DNA from: Paramacrobiotus metropolitanus
Lineage: Eukaryota > Tardigrada > Eutardigrada > Parachela > Macrobiotidae
Length of the DNA: 19,279 nucleotides
Reading direction: 5' to 3'
NCBI RefSeq assembly: GCF_019649055.1
Contig: NW_026570682.1
Location: 1-19,279, forward strand
Part shown: piece by piece, positions 18,010-19,279 of the stretch
How the letters are laid out: the number at the start of each line of letters is the position of its first letter
Numbering within the stretch: position 1 is the first letter of the stretch
Translations under genes and position numbers: made by a program
The notes under the pieces: model-generated
Databases searched by the model: none
What the model saw: only the letters and a program-made list of their open reading frames with translations
What the model was told of the DNA's origin: nothing

Positions 18010-18772
18010 CTCAACCAATTTTGGATGAGAAGACGCGTCTTCGATGGGGCCATGCATCCGGTGAATCCACACGCCCGGACGTTCCCAAACGTACGACACA
18101 CGCCCGTCCACTAAATCCACGAAAGAAATATAAACACAGTCGTACTCTGCGTAAGAGCCCACTCTCGTTTACGCGCCGGAGGAGCTTATCGATATCGACT
18201 TGACGGCAGGCTTCGGGCAGGGGCAGACTGCGTTTCTGGAAGGACGCTGCATCAATTGGCTCAGGGCGAACGGCACCCCGAGTGAATGTAGTATCTTTTC
18301 CCTTCCTGGATGACGGATAGGCTGGAGCTTTCCGGCCGACCGTGGCCCACCAATCGCTCTTCACTCGCCAACGCAATCGCTCCACAGGTACCAGATCCGT
18401 ATACGCAGCGTTGTCTACCCAATAGACAACGGCTATGACGCGCGCCTTAGAGCGAGCACGACGTCCCACATTGACGATTTCTCCAGGGAACCAGGCCCAT
18501 GGTCCAATGCCCATCCCGGGCATCAGCACGTCCACGGGAACGGTCTCGCCGGGTTTGGTGTACACGTACGCTTTGGCAAGGGCATTTTCCGTGTTCGAGA
18601 ATACCTTACTCTGGAAAATTTTGTTGAAGGGGGTGAGTTCGCGTCGTCGGTTGGGACAGAAGAAGTCAATGAAGAGCCCGTTAGCAGCCACATCCACCAC
18701 GTGTCCAATGCGGAACAGGTCGTCGTCGCCCAAAACATCGACGCGGTTAGCTCGAGAGACGTTGTAAGACAT
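18010..18772 (-). CDS. F-box gene 3, exon 1: N-terminal domain of unknown family
   Basis: It starts MSYNVSRANRVDVLGDDDLF at ATG 18772. Blocks comparable to genes 1 and 2 are RIGHVVDVAANGLFIDFFCP, VPVDVLMPGMGIGPWAWFPG and a lysine/arginine-rich linker (APAYPSSRKGKD). Upstream of about 18172 the frame ends in VDIDKLLRR. Downstream of 18144 the better frame is YDCVYISFVDLVDGRVSYVW, ending PKLVE at the donor. The exon is 763 nt, one base more than a multiple of three, so either one base is extra or a 28-bp GT...AG segment (18145-18172) is spliced out. The W-A-W-F-P-G motif resembles Tudor-like domains. With exons 2 and 3 the protein would be about 640 residues. Confidence 0.72.
18145..18172 (-). 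other. Candidate 28-bp mini-intron or indel site
   Basis: On the minus strand this segment starts GTAAACGAG and ends TTACGCAGAG. Its removal joins LLRR to YDCVYISFVD in one frame and makes exon 1 a multiple of three. Genes 1 and 2 have no gap there (LLQRYFQLRVV in gene 1). An intron this short would be exceptional in animals; a single-base indel is the simpler alternative. Confidence 0.3.
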
Positions 18773-19279
18773 CGCTGTAACTTAGAAAATCTGTAGAATA
18801 AAATCTTCGACGGTAAAATTCCGATTAAGAAAAGTAAGACTTGCAGTTTCCTTCGGAGACTGCGAAAGCCAGAGCTGTTGCTGCGTTAATCCATATGAGC
18901 CGTTGCCCGCGAAGCACACACTTTTTGTCAGCCAACGCAGTTGAACGCCCTTGCTGCCAAGATTTTTATCGGGGCAAGTGCCTTGCACTCTGTGAAATGC
19001 TGTACAGTATGAGCAGTATGGTACTGTAGACAGGTAAAAGTAAAGCCGATTGCGTTCAGACAAATAGCCAGCGGTCTGTATGTACTTATGGTTAGTTGCA
19101 GGCCGTGTACAGGTTTGTGAGCAGCGAACACAGTCGTACAACGTACAGTACGCATGTCTGCACAGCTGAAACTTTTTTTGAGTGCAGGCTGTGCAGGGTG
19201 CAAGTACTGCAGTACTTCGTACTGTATTCACTTTATACAGCACTTCGTACTGCATTCAGTTTGTCATTGTGGTAAATGT
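18773..19279. other. Repeat-rich non-coding right end
   Basis: This is upstream of F-box gene 3, so it should contain its promoter. It is dense in GTAC/CAGTA palindromic words from about 19000 on. A long minus-strand open frame (19255-18782) is cysteine- and tyrosine-rich, follows the repeats and has no family resemblance, so it is not called. Confidence 0.5.
19211..19266 (+). repeat. Two-copy 28-bp tandem repeat
   Basis: AGTACTTCGTACTGTATTCA (19211 on) and AGCACTTCGTACTGCATTCA (19239 on) start adjacent units of 28 bp with a few differences. Confidence 0.7.

Noticed and set aside
18782-19255. 157-codon minus-strand open frame
   Set aside because: Cysteine- and tyrosine-rich product of ACAGTAC repeats; no family resemblance and no splice context.
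1-19279. tRNA, rRNA or CRISPR arrays
   Set aside because: Scanned by eye; no cloverleaf-like segment, rRNA signature or regularly spaced repeat array was seen. A tRNA scan was not run.

Overview
The window looks like nuclear DNA of an invertebrate animal. It has spliced genes with GT-AG introns, F-box proteins in a local paralogue cluster, and a decayed Polinton (Maverick) element. A tardigrade of the Hypsibius type is my best guess. That rests only on a remembered resemblance of the F-box family to tardigrade hypothetical proteins and was not checked.

Left part, about 1-8706: a relic of a Polinton, a large virus-like DNA transposon. On the minus strand, from high to low coordinate, I recognise the packaging ATPase (7594-7003), a small basic pX-like virion-core protein (6903-6353), an rve integrase (6014-5219), a penton or minor-capsid-like protein (5218-4141), a small glycine-rich virion-type protein (4150-3700), a double-jelly-roll major-capsid-like protein (3688-2380), an adenain-like cysteine protease (2148-1693), an unnamed protein (1425-980), and the start of protein-primed DNA polymerase B, which runs off the left edge. 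Every one is cut by frameshifts or stops. On the plus strand, divergent from the ATPase, lie a second copy of the unnamed protein (7625-8081) and a broken gene with two TATA-binding-protein (TBP) repeats (8065-8706). The TBP-like gene is the most unexpected object here.

Middle, about 8707-10250: AT-rich DNA without a supportable gene, rich in GTAC-containing short repeats and with a diverged direct repeat.

Right part, 10251-18772: three paralogous genes sharing one architecture: exon 1 encodes an unrecognised N-terminal domain (partly Tudor-like in feel), exon 2 an F-box region, and exon 3 a short conserved tail. Introns are in phase 0 at matching positions. Genes 1 (minus) and 2 (plus) are head to head across about 510 bp, as an inverted duplication. 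Gene 3 (minus) is more diverged and best preserved. Gene 1 has at least two frameshifts and gene 2 about three. A 201-bp MITE-like inverted-repeat element flanked by TA lies between genes 2 and 3. The right end (18773-19279) is repeat-rich and non-coding.

The frameshifts could partly be residual assembly indels. Their much higher density in the Polinton (roughly one per 100-200 bp) than in the host exons argues that the Polinton at least is truly decayed.
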